A stretch of 64,000 bases of DNA from Procambarus clarkii (taxonomy: Eukaryota; Arthropoda; Malacostraca; Decapoda; Cambaridae), in assembly GCF_040958095.1 (NCBI RefSeq), contig NC_091188.1, positions 1,506,962-1,570,961 of the forward strand, given 5' to 3'. Shown piece by piece: positions 52,190 through 61,099 of this stretch (position 1 is its first letter; the number at the start of each line of letters is the position of its first letter). Both the position numbers and the translations under genes were made by a program. Below the pieces are notes generated by a model. That model made no database searches and was not told where the DNA came from. It saw nothing but the letters and a program-made list of their open reading frames with translations.

Positions 52190-52262
52190 GGTTAGAAAGG
52201 CGGAGTCCAAGAGCTAATAGCTTGATTTTGCAGATATAATAATAATATACAAATAGTAAATA

Positions 52263-52333
<71 letters not shown>

Positions 52334-52440
52334 TCATAAGGGTCAGGAGCCTAGCGCGACCCTGCAAGCACATCTTGCAGAGGCGGGACCAAAGAGCCAG
52401 AGCTCAACCCCCGCAAACACAACTAGGTGAGTATAGGTGA
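52190..52440 (+). mobile_element. Two LINE 3' tails around a CA tract
   Basis: GGCGGAGTCCAAGAGCTAAT (52199) and then (CA)n at 52262-52328; next AGGGTCAGGAGCCTAGCGCG and GGCGGGACCAAAGAGCCAGA, CCCCCGCAAACACAACTAGG, TGAGTATAGG. Both tails end in or near CA runs. Confidence 0.65.
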
Positions 52441-52556
52441 GAACATACTTAAACCAGTCTCCTGAGACTTGGCGCGCGGGGAGCGGTGATGCGCAAATAT
52501 GTAAGATTGTCTCTCCAAATCTGTTTGTTTATTTGTCAGTTCTTTTTATAGTATGC

Positions 52557-53104
<548 letters not shown>

Positions 53105-53105
53105 A

Positions 53106-53965
53106 TGTCGATTTCCAGGGTTTTGGTCACGGTTGACACGGTTTTGGTCACGGTTGACACGGTTTTGGCCACGGCCGACACGGTTCTGGCTACAGTCGAC
53201 ACGGTTCTGGCCACGGTCGACACGGTTCTGGCCACGGTCGACACGGTTCTGACTACGGTCGACACGGTTCTGACTACAGTCGACACGGTTCTGGCCACGG
53301 TCGACACGGTTCTGACTACAGTCGACACGGTTCTGGTCACGGTCGACACGGTTCTGACTACAGTCGACACGGTTCTGGCCACGGTCGACACGGTTCTGGC
53401 CACGGTCGACACGGTTCTGGCCACGGTCGACACGGTTCTGACTACGGTCGACACGGTTATGGCCATGGTCGACACGGTTCTGACTACGGTCGACACGGTT
53501 ATGGCCATGGTCGACACGGTTCTGACTACGGTCGACACGGTTATGGCCATGGTCGACACGGTTCTGACTACGGTCGACACGGTTATGGCCATGGTCGACA
53601 CGGTTCTGACTACGGTCGACACGGTTATGGCCATGGTCGACACGGTTCTGACTACAGTCGACATGGTTCTGGCCACGGTCGACACGGTTCTGGCCACGGT
53701 CGACACGGTTCTGGCCACGGTCGACACGGTTCTGACTACGGTCGACACGGTTATGGCCATGGTCGACACGGTTCTGACTACGGTCGATACGGTTATGGCC
53801 ATGGTCGACACGGTTCTGACTACGGTCGACACGGTTATGGCCATGGTCGACACGGTTCTGGCCACGGTCGACACGGTTATGGCCATGGTCGACACGGTTC
53901 TGACTACGGTCGACACGGTTATGGCCATGGTCGACACGGTTCTGGCTATGGTCAACATCAAGGTT
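53106..53965. repeat. 21-bp minisatellite, about 40 copies, with 294-bp higher-order repeat
   Basis: Units are CACGGTTCTGGCCACGGTCGA (A), CACGGTTCTGACTACGGTCGA (B) and CACGGTTATGGCCATGGTCGA (C). Two consecutive blocks of 14 units (53354-53647 and 53648-53941) share the order B', A A A, then B C alternation. The unit is open on both strands, giving repetitive products (DTVLATV or TVSTVAR-type heptads). With the next array the plus strand is open for 553 codons. I consider this a repeat artefact: no signal peptide, no non-repeat domain. Confidence 0.96.
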
Positions 53966-54104
53966 CTATCTACGGTCTCAAATAGTCGAGACTGTCGCCA
54001 CAACCACGTTTTGGGTTCTGCTCCAGAGCAGTCTTCATCGCTTCAGATCCAGAAGTCTTCCCGTCACACAGCTGCTCCTGCGGTCGTTACTTCCGTAGTT
54101 CAAA
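53966..54104. other. Spacer between two minisatellites
   Basis: Non-repetitive plus-strand frame is open, linking the arrays. No known motif. Confidence 0.5.
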
Positions 54105-54658
54105 CAAGGCCGTCACCACCACAGCTGCAGCGGCCGTCACCACCACAGTTCCAGCGGCCGTCATCACCACAGTTCCAGCGGCCGTCATCACCACAGTTCC
54201 AGCGGCCGACACCACCACAGTTCCAGCGGCCGTCACCACCACAGTTCCAGCGGCCGTCACCACCACAGTTCCAGCGGGCCGTCACCACCACAGTTCCAGC
54301 GGCCGTCACCACCACAGTTCCAGCGGGCGTCACCACCACAGTTCCAGCAGCCATCACCACCACAGTTCCAGCGGCCGTCACCACCACAGTTCCAGCGGGC
54401 CGTCACCACCACAGTTCCAGCGGCCGTCACCACCACAGTTCCAGCGGCCGTCACCACCACAGTTCCAGCGGGCGTCACTACCACAGTTCCAGCGGGCGTC
54501 ACCACCACAGTTCCAGCGGCCGTCACCACCACAGTTCCAGCGGGCGTCACCACCACAGTTCCAGCAGCCGTCACCACCACAGTTCCAGCGGCCGTCACCA
54601 CCACAGTTCCAGCGGGCCGTCACCACCACAGTTCCAGCAGCCGTCAACACCACACAGC
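54105..54658. repeat. 24-bp minisatellite, about 23 copies
   Basis: The unit is CCGTCACCACCACAGTTCCA then GCGG, with variants GCGGGC, GCAG and one-base expansions (GCGGGCC) that shift the reading frame. Three different peptides are therefore read along one array. The antisense frames give Gly/Trp/Cys-rich repeats. No coding evidence. Confidence 0.95.
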
Positions 54659-54659
54659 G

Positions 54660-55860
54660 GCTCCAGCCAACCCATCTTCCCTCCCCTCAGTTTACCCTCA
54701 TCTCGCTGGAAAGTGGGAACAGCGTCGCCAAGGTCGAGGAGAACCTCGCGGGCTGCTATAATCTAGCCATCTCATGAAAATATCCCCAGTGATGCATAGT
54801 GTCTCCCTCACAATCCTCATATAATGAGATGGTTGACAAGTGTATTGTGAACGTGTTTCCAACTGAAACACAACAATTATTGGTAATTCCAAAAAAGTCG
54901 TATAAAAGATGGCCCTAGCAACGCTGTTATGGGGAAAATGACTCCTCTGTGCTTTCCCTCTCTCGTAGACCCCCTCCCCTACCAAGACTCCCCCTGCACC
55001 AGCGCCACAGGGGGCGCCGCTCCCCTTCCTCGACGACATGGCGGCCAATCAGCAGGGGGCATCGATTCCAGGCACCGTCCAGGAGTCTACGCGCGTTTTC
55101 TGTTGGCTAGCTGATGCGGTGTTGAGGGGTGACTGTGGCGATTACGGTGCTCTAAGCGATTTCAATTTTGTATTATTTTTGAGGCGTTTCAAGTCACTTT
55201 TAAATGACAAAAGGTAACTGTTGTTGCAGATGGGGGTGGATGATCGCTTCCTCCTGCCGTGGCCGCGCCGAAAGGAAGCGCGGTGCTACATGATAGGGCG
55301 ACACGCACCATGTTTCTCCTTGGCAGAGGCTCCGAAGTCGTCATTATGGTTTGGAGAGGGGGAGAGGCGGAATTGTGTTTTTAGTAGAGCGGAGAGTTAA
55401 CGCTGATGGAGAAGTCTTCGGTAATGACGCTTCGGGGGGAAGAATGGTGATGATTTGTGGCGGTTATGGCGGTGTTGTCCGGAACGAGGAGGTGATGAAG
55501 TCCGTCGCAAGTTTCAACATATAGTTTATTTTTTCGTGGTAAGAAGACGGTAGAGTTCGTATAAAGGAAATGGAGGAATATCTCCCTTCTTTTCCCGCTT
55601 CTCTTCTCTCTTAATCTTCCCTGCTCAATCCCTCTCACTAGTGCACATGTATTGTCATGTGTACGGCCAGACATCCTAATATGGCTCTTTCACCCCTGAT
55701 TTCTCTCCATACTAAGCAGTGCCATCTTACGGTTAAATTTCAGTTGGTTATGAGCAAGATCAAGAACTTGAAAGCAACTCCCTTGGTAATGTTTATTTAA
55801 GCGTCTTGAGCAACTGACGGCAGTGAAGATGGCACCAGACCTGAGAGCGACGGAGGACAC
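54660..55860. other. Unassigned DNA
   Basis: No supported gene. A moderately GC-rich stretch near 55230-55330. Frames present have no domain. Confidence 0.35.
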
Positions 55861-55868
55861 CAAGAGGA

Positions 55869-55945
55869 TTGTTGTTGTTTAAGATTCGCTACCTGGAACA
55901 AAAAGTTCCAAACAGCACGGGCTATGGTGAGCCCGTAGTGGACTA
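55869..55945 (-). mobile_element. SINE-1 copy with 8-bp target duplication
   Basis: 77 bp between CAAGAGGA at 55861-55868 and 55946-55953. Plus strand: TTGTTGTTGTTTAAGATTCG, CTACCTGGAACAAAAAGTTC, CAAACAGCACGGGCTATGGT, GAGCCCGTAGTGGACTA. Retains the GTAGTGGACT end absent from the shorter copies. Confidence 0.85.
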
Positions 55946-56084
55946 CAAGAGGAGAGATAGGGGCGTTTCTCTGCACCATGAGCCACAGATGTGTAAACTG
56001 GAGCTGACTGTTATTGAGCATAACATGAAAACGTTATACACGGGAATATTTCATCGCTCATAGAGGCCAAATATCGATAAGGAC

Positions 56085-56195
56085 GATAATATTTTTATTT
56101 ATTTTATAATAATATATTTATTATATATTTATAATAAATATATTTATTTTATAATATATAATATATTTATTTTATATTTATTTATTTATAATGAT
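56085..56195. repeat. TTTATAATATA-rich low-complexity DNA
   Basis: AT-only, with imperfect ATTTATTTTATAATA units. Confidence 0.85.
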
Positions 56196-56247
56196 AATTA
56201 TGAACCCGTTGCTGATCTAGTCAGCGACCTAAATTAGCTGACCACCC

Positions 56248-56405
56248 AACCCGTCCTCTCGAATACCATGTCGCATTTTGACTTATAAATCCCCCAAAAG
56301 ACCAAAAGCTGATGGACTCAAAATCAGAGCGCCTCGCAAAATTGACGTGATGTCCCGTTTTCTATCCGTGGGTCCTCGGTCAGGTTAGGTTCGGGGAAGA
56401 TAGTA
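56248..56405. mobile_element. MITE-2-related element, degraded
   Basis: CCCAACCCGTCCTCTCGAAT at one end, and GCGCCTCGCAAAATTGACGT, GATGTCCCGTTTTCTATCC inside, which is the reverse complement of the interior of MITE-2 (AGAAAACGGGATATTATGTC, AATTTTGCGAGC). The right TIR is not intact. Confidence 0.6.
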
Positions 56406-56785
56406 CATCAGTTTAGTGACGGTATGAACGCTGCTGGAGAGGACGAGCTAGATCACCAGATACACGGAGCTGTGTATACAGTTCTGTCTGTACAAGACCC
56501 GTCCACCCGTCCACCTCTCTCTCTCCAAGTGAAGAACTTGTCTTCAGATACTCCAGCTTCAAGTTCCCTCAGTTATCAAGTTCACGCTCGAAGCTTCAGC
56601 TAGGTCACACACGCTCTGGATCAGTATAAAGTTTTAAGGTCAAATACACTCCAAGGTCATATGCTGGGCTTATGACCTATGAACCACAGGAGGGTCAGTA
56701 AGCCCAGAACTGTCTTATTAAGCCTCATATAACTATACCTAAGATCTTTAAGCAGGCTTTACGACTGTAGACTACAGAACTAATC
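56406..56785. other. Unassigned DNA
   Basis: No feature recognised. Confidence 0.35.
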
Positions 56786-56789
56786 ACCC

Positions 56790-57112
56790 TCTCTTCACTG
56801 CACAATCCCTGTATAGAGTCTGCCTCCACCACTCTACAATCCCTGTATAGAGTCTGCCTCCACCACTCTACAATCCCTGTATAGAGTCTGCCTCCACCAC
56901 TCTACAATCCCTGTATAGAGTCTGCCTCCACCACTCTACAATCCCAGTATAGAGTCTGCCTCCACCACTCTACAATCCGTGTATAGAGTCTGCCTCCACC
57001 ACTACAATCCGTGTATAGAGTCTGCCTCCACCACTCTACAATCCGTGTATAGAGTCTGCCTCCATCACTCTACAATCCGTGTATAGAGTCTGCCTCCACC
57101 ACTCTACAATCC
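56790..57112. repeat. 34-bp minisatellite, about 9 copies
   Basis: Unit CACTCTACAATCCCTGTATA then GAGTCTGCCTCCAC. The right half uses CCGTGTATA in place of CCCTGTATA, and one unit has CCCAGTATA and another lacks CTCT. Confidence 0.95.
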
Positions 57113-57194
57113 ATAATACTACACGAGGTATCAAGCGTGAGGACAGGTTGACAGAATATTATTCGCATACGAGGCATTCTTTACAGTTTAGAAG

Positions 57195-57335
57195 CCCGTC
57201 TCCTGCACTCTATACATACTGTCTTCTACACGCTATACATACTGTCTCCTGCACTCTATACATACTGTCTCCTGCACTCTATACATACTGTCTCCCGCAC
57301 TCTATACATACTGTCTCCTACACGCTATACGTACG
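57195..57335. repeat. 23-bp minisatellite, about 6 copies
   Basis: Unit CTGTCTCCTGCACTCTATAC then ATA. CACTCTATAC is shared in part with the preceding array's CACTCTACAA, so the two may be related. Confidence 0.93.
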
Positions 57336-57609
57336 GTTTCCTGTACAATTTTCCCGTCCCTGCACCACCCCCCCCTTCCCCCGGCCACCCCTAACCGTCC
57401 TTATCTCCTCTTTCGACATAATTAAATAATTGGAACTCTCCTTGTATGGAAATAATCGGCCGCCCCAGTAATTGGATCAGACGAGCGCCCGGGTGGCAGA
57501 GGAGGAAGGTGCTTGTAACTATTAACGTATCTACTGATCACTGTCAATTATTGTCTTCAAATGCGTACTAGATGCGTGTTAGATGGGTGATGGACAGTAT
57601 TAGACGGAT

Positions 57610-58325
57610 GATGGGCGGGCGTCTGCTATCGTCAACTTTGTATGTCGTCTATGCCTTCACATGCCTACTTGGGGGACTGTATGCCCTAAAGATCTCAGTA
57701 TATAGGCAAGACAACAACGTCTCTTTTTCCAAGCGATTAACAATGCACAAACAACAGGGCTTCATCAAGGAACATATTAGTCTCACAACCAGACCATCAC
57801 ATGAGAAATCTTAACAAGCAACACAGAAATCATCGATAGACACCGCGATAGCGGGAGACTCGACATCAGCGAGGCACTACACAACTAAAAGTCAACACCA
57901 GCAATCAACAGCCAATTAACGCATAACTATATTCTTCCCACTTCAAGATATCGAGCCAACAAAGAAGCAGTAAGAGAAAATATGGGCCAATAAGCCTTCT
58001 GTAGTTACTTTCATTCTTATGTTTTCATATCCAATTTATACCCATTGATTCGTGTTCTGTCACCTCAGCCAAAAGCATTTGTATCATATCACCTCACCCA
58101 AAACGAATATAAGAATGATACATGATATGTGTAAACCTGTCTTGGAAAATGTAAGAAGCCCTTGCGAAACGCTTTTAGGCGTTAGACAATAAATACAAAA
58201 TGAGAAAATGAACTTTGGAGAGTTAATATTTCAATTAACCCCCGACAGTGAAGAAAAACGTAAGAAATATTGAGAAGATTCGTGTTAGGATCATTAATCT
58301 TACCCTTTCGGTCATATTCAACAAC
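57610..58325 (+). pseudogene. Penelope-like element, old copy (GIY-YIG remnant + terminal repeat)
   Basis: One frame gives VVYAFTCLLGG, then (after loss of the YIG) SKRLTMHKQQGFIKEHI; another gives TEIIDRHRDSGRLDISEALH, then KSTPAINSQL and ILPTSRYRANKEA. Aligned with the copy at 58927-59607 this is the C-terminal GIY-YIG endonuclease of a Penelope-like retroelement. The YIG motif is replaced (VYRQ) and a frameshift and stops occur after EHI, so it is dead; the catalytic-type Glu in EALH is retained. After the stop, the terminal sequence runs (TGAACTTTGGAGAGTTAATA ... TTCGGTCATATTCAACAACA) and meets an AT tract. Confidence 0.8.
58139..58187 (+). ncRNA. Hammerhead-like three-way junction, copy 1
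   Basis: Order: GTCT (stem I 5'), TGGAAAAT, GTAAG-AAGCC-CTTGC (stem II), GAA, ACGC-TTTTAG-GCGT (stem III), T, AGAC (stem I 3'). The plan is that of a hammerhead ribozyme, but the CUGANGA core is not conserved, so self-cleavage is doubtful. Hammerheads in Penelope-like element terminal repeats are known in the literature. Confidence 0.4.
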
Positions 58326-58327
58326 AT

Positions 58328-58412
<85 letters not shown>
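58328..58412. repeat. AT dinucleotide tract
   Basis: (TA)n with one AATATA phase slip, directly after the old Penelope-like copy. Confidence 0.97.
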
Positions 58413-58415
<3 letters not shown>

Positions 58416-58475
58416 CTGAAAACTCACACCCCAGACAATAGTTGCATATAGTCCTGGGGACCATTCAGGCTTGTT

Positions 58476-58478
<3 letters not shown>

Positions 58479-58560
<82 letters not shown>
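58479..58560. repeat. AT dinucleotide tract
   Basis: (AT)n adjoining the terminal repeat of the second Penelope-like copy. GGGACCATTCAGGCTTGTTC at 58459-58478 recurs at 23371. Confidence 0.97.
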
Positions 58561-58562
<2 letters not shown>

Positions 58563-58765
58563 TATTAAATATGACCGAAAAAGTAAGATTAATAATTCTA
58601 ACACGAATTTTCTCAATCTTTCGTACATTACGCTTCACTGTTGGAGGTAAATCAAAAATCACTTCTCCAAAATTCATTTTTATTTCTAGTCTGACGCGAC
58701 ACGGGCGCGTTTCGTAAAACTTATTACATTTTCAAAGACTTCACAAATACACAACTGATTAGAAC
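58560..58765 (-). mobile_element. Penelope-like terminal repeat, downstream of the ORF
   Basis: About 206 bp that is the reverse complement of 59606-59815 with few differences. On the minus strand it lies downstream of the GIY-YIG frame, as a Penelope-like 3' terminal repeat should. It includes the hammerhead-like motif (58688-58740) and ends TTTTTCGGTCATATTTAATA at an AT tract. Confidence 0.8.
58688..58740 (-). ncRNA. Hammerhead-like three-way junction, copy 2
   Basis: Minus strand: AGTCT, TTGAAAAT, GTAA-TAAGTT-TTAC, GAA, ACGCG-CCCGTGT-CGCGT, C, AGACT. Stem I (AGTCT/AGACT), stem II and stem III are perfect. The canonical CUGANGA is replaced by TTGAAAAT (one base longer, G8 missing). Confidence 0.45.
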
Positions 58766-58926
58766 TTACGTATCTCTGATTTTATATCTACATTTGAGTG
58801 AGGTGGGAGGGGTGATGTGGCATTAACACAAGACAGAACAAGAGGGGATATTAATAGGGTATTAAAAGTATCAACACAAGACAGAACAGAAACAATGGGT
58901 ATTGAATAGAAGTGTTTGTAGAAAGC

Positions 58927-59607
58927 CTATTGGTCCATATTTCTTGATGCTTCTATATTGGAGCGGAGTCTTGAGGTGGGTAGAATATAGTTGTGCAATA
59001 ATTGGCTGTTGATTGCTGGTGTTGACTTCTTGATGTGTAGTGCCTCGCAAACGTCAAGCCGCCTGCTATCGCTGTATCTATCGATGATTTCTGTGTTGTT
59101 TACTAGGATTTCTCTGGCGATGGTTTGGTTATGGGAAGAGATTATATGTTCCTTAATGGAGCCCTGTTGCTTATGCATCGTTAAACGCCTAGAAAGAGAT
59201 GTTGTTGTCTTGCCTATATACTGGGTTTTTTGGAGCTTACAGTCCCCAAGTGGGCATTTGAAGGCATAGACGACGTTAGTCTCTTTTAAAGCGTTCTGTT
59301 TTGTGTCTGGAGAGTTTCTCATGAGTAGGCTGGCCGTTTTTCTGGTTTTATAGTAAATCGTCAGTTGTATCCTCTGATTTTTGTCTGTAGGGATAACGTT
59401 TCTATTAACAATATCTTTCAGGACCCTTTCCTCTGTTTTATGAGCTGTGGAAAAGAAGTTCCTGTAAAATAGTCTAATAGGGGGTATAGGTGTTGTGTTA
59501 GTTGTCTCTTCAGAGGTTGCATGGCTTTTCACTTTCCTTCTTATGATGTCTTCGATGAAACCATTGGAGAAGCCGTTATTGACTAGGACCTGCCTTACCC
59601 TACAGAG
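58927..59607 (-). pseudogene. Penelope-like retroelement, GIY-YIG endonuclease C-terminus (5'-truncated)
   Basis: The frame is open on the minus strand from about 59607 (junction with an inverted terminal repeat) to a stop at 58927. The 30-odd residues before the conventional start (including NNGFSNGFIEDIIRRK) belong to the linker after the reverse transcriptase. The GIY-YIG domain starts at VVYAFKCPLGDC, with TQYIGKTTTSLSRRL as the YIG motif and Arg, EALHIKKS with the catalytic-type Glu, and PAINSQLLHN with the Asn. The CPLGDC pair of cysteines is typical of Penelope-like endonucleases. The RT domain is missing: only the last part of the element remains. No internal stop, so fairly young; it cannot be autonomous. 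Confidence 0.85.
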
Positions 59608-59815
59608 TTCTAATCAGTTGTGTATTTGTGAAGTCTTTGAAAATGTAATAAGTTTTACGAAACGCGCCCGTGTCGCGTCAGACTAGAAATAAAAATGAAT
59701 TTTGGAGAAGTGATTTTTGATTTACCTCCAACAGTGAAGCGTAATGTACGAAAGATTGAGAAAATTTGTGTTAGAATTATTAATCTTACTTTTTCGGTCA
59801 TATTTAATAATATAT
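59606..59815 (+). mobile_element. Penelope-like terminal repeat, inverted upstream copy
   Basis: Begins GTTCTAATCAGTTGTGTATT, includes AGACTAGAAATAAAAATGAA and ends GGTCATATTTAATA. It is inverted relative to the ORF. Penelope-like elements are known for terminal repeats in either orientation, often with 5' truncation, and this arrangement fits. Confidence 0.8.
59632..59684 (+). ncRNA. Hammerhead-like three-way junction, copy 3
   Basis: Same sequence as the copy at 58688-58740 but on the plus strand. Confidence 0.45.
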
Positions 59816-59847
59816 GTCTACAGGAAAGACTGCTACCAAAATATACT

Positions 59848-59849
<2 letters not shown>

Positions 59850-59937
<88 letters not shown>
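59850..59937. repeat. AT dinucleotide tract
   Basis: About 44 TA units; it follows a 35-bp segment after the inverted terminal repeat. Confidence 0.97.
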
Positions 59938-59939
<2 letters not shown>

Positions 59940-60425
59940 TATTACATCAAGCGGATTATAGCTACTGTATGCGGATTGTAAAATGATTTGTGTCGTATGT
60001 ATACTGGTCATTATAAGCGGTGATTGGTGGCGAATGCATAGTGACCTCATAACAGCCTCATATACCCGTTGTATTATATTTGACCTTTCTTGAAGCTCGA
60101 ATATGTTGTTAAAATTGTCCCATCAATGTTGTGGGCGGAGGTGGCTTCCACGACTTCTTCAGTGCATTTCATTTGTTAGTGTGGTAGTGGTGGAGAGGGG
60201 AGGTAGTGGTGGTGGACACGGGGGTGATTGTGGTGGTGGAGAGGGGTGGTTGTGGAGAAATGGTGGTAGTGGCGGTCGTTAGAATGGTGATGGTGAGGAA
60301 CTTATTGGATTTTATCGGTATCAACGTATCCTGTTCTGTTATTTAATTTATTGCTCTGCTGGCAGCCTCGATGTGCAGTTGTTTATATGAGGCGACTTTT
60401 TATATCATTGTTCAATTATCTAGAC
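59940..60425. other. Unassigned DNA with GTGGTG-rich stretch
   Basis: GGTGGTGGAGAGGGG-like simple sequence at 60180-60300. No gene. Confidence 0.4.
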
Positions 60426-60426
60426 T

Positions 60427-60985
60427 TGCCAGATGTAAGAGGTCTTCAGTTCTTGCCAGATGTACGAAGTAGTCTGTGCTTGCCAGATGTACGAGGTCGT
60501 CAGTTCTTGCCAGATGTACGAAGTAGTCTGTGCTTGCCAGATGTACGAGGTCGTCAGTTCTTGCCAGATGTACGAAGTAGTCGGTGCTTGCCAGATGTAC
60601 GAAGTAGTCGGTGCTTGCCAGATGTATGAGGTCGTCAGTACTTTCCAGATGTACGAGGTCGTCAGTTCTTGCCAGATGTACGAGGTAGTCAGTTCTTGCC
60701 AGATGTACGAGGTAGTCGGTGCTTGCCAGATGTACGAGGTCGTCAGTTCTTGCCAGATGTACGAAGTAGTCTGTGCTTGCCAGATGTACGAGGTCGTCAG
60801 TTCTTGCCAGATGTACGAAGTAGTCGGTGCTTGCCAGATGTACGAAGTAGTTGGTGCTTGCCAGATGTACGAGGTCGTCAGTTCTTGCCAGATGTACGAG
60901 GTCGTCAGTTCTTGCCAGATGTACGAGGTCGTCAGTTCTTGCCAGATGTACGAGGTCGTCAGTTCTTGCCAGATGTAAGGGATCG
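60427..60985. repeat. 27-bp minisatellite, about 20.5 copies
   Basis: Units are CTTGCCAGATGTACGAGGTC + GTCAGTT and the variant ending AGTCGGTG or AGTCTGTG. They mix irregularly, except that runs of GTCAGTT units dominate the right-hand end. As 27 is a multiple of three, long frames are open on both strands, in several frames. I regard all of them as artefacts. Confidence 0.96.
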
Positions 60986-61029
60986 TCAAAATTTCCGTCA
61001 TCAAAATCTAGTGGTGGAAGTTACATGAT

Positions 61030-61095
61030 CGGTTAGTGGTAGTTGGTGGTGGTGGTAGTTGGTGGTGGTGGTAGTTGGTGGTTACATGAAGGTGG
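61030..61095. repeat. AGTTGGTGGTGGTGGT repeats
   Basis: Short tandem (GGT)n-rich units, three to four copies. Confidence 0.85.
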
Positions 61096-61099
61096 TGTG

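Noticed and set aside
57610-58010. Considered a host GIY-YIG nuclease exon
   Set aside because: It aligns with the Penelope-like copy at 58927-59607 and is followed by the same terminal sequence; it also contains stops and has lost the YIG motif.
60420-61036. Long frames on both strands at the 27-bp array
   Set aside because: Repeat unit length is a multiple of three with no stop in several frames; no coding context.
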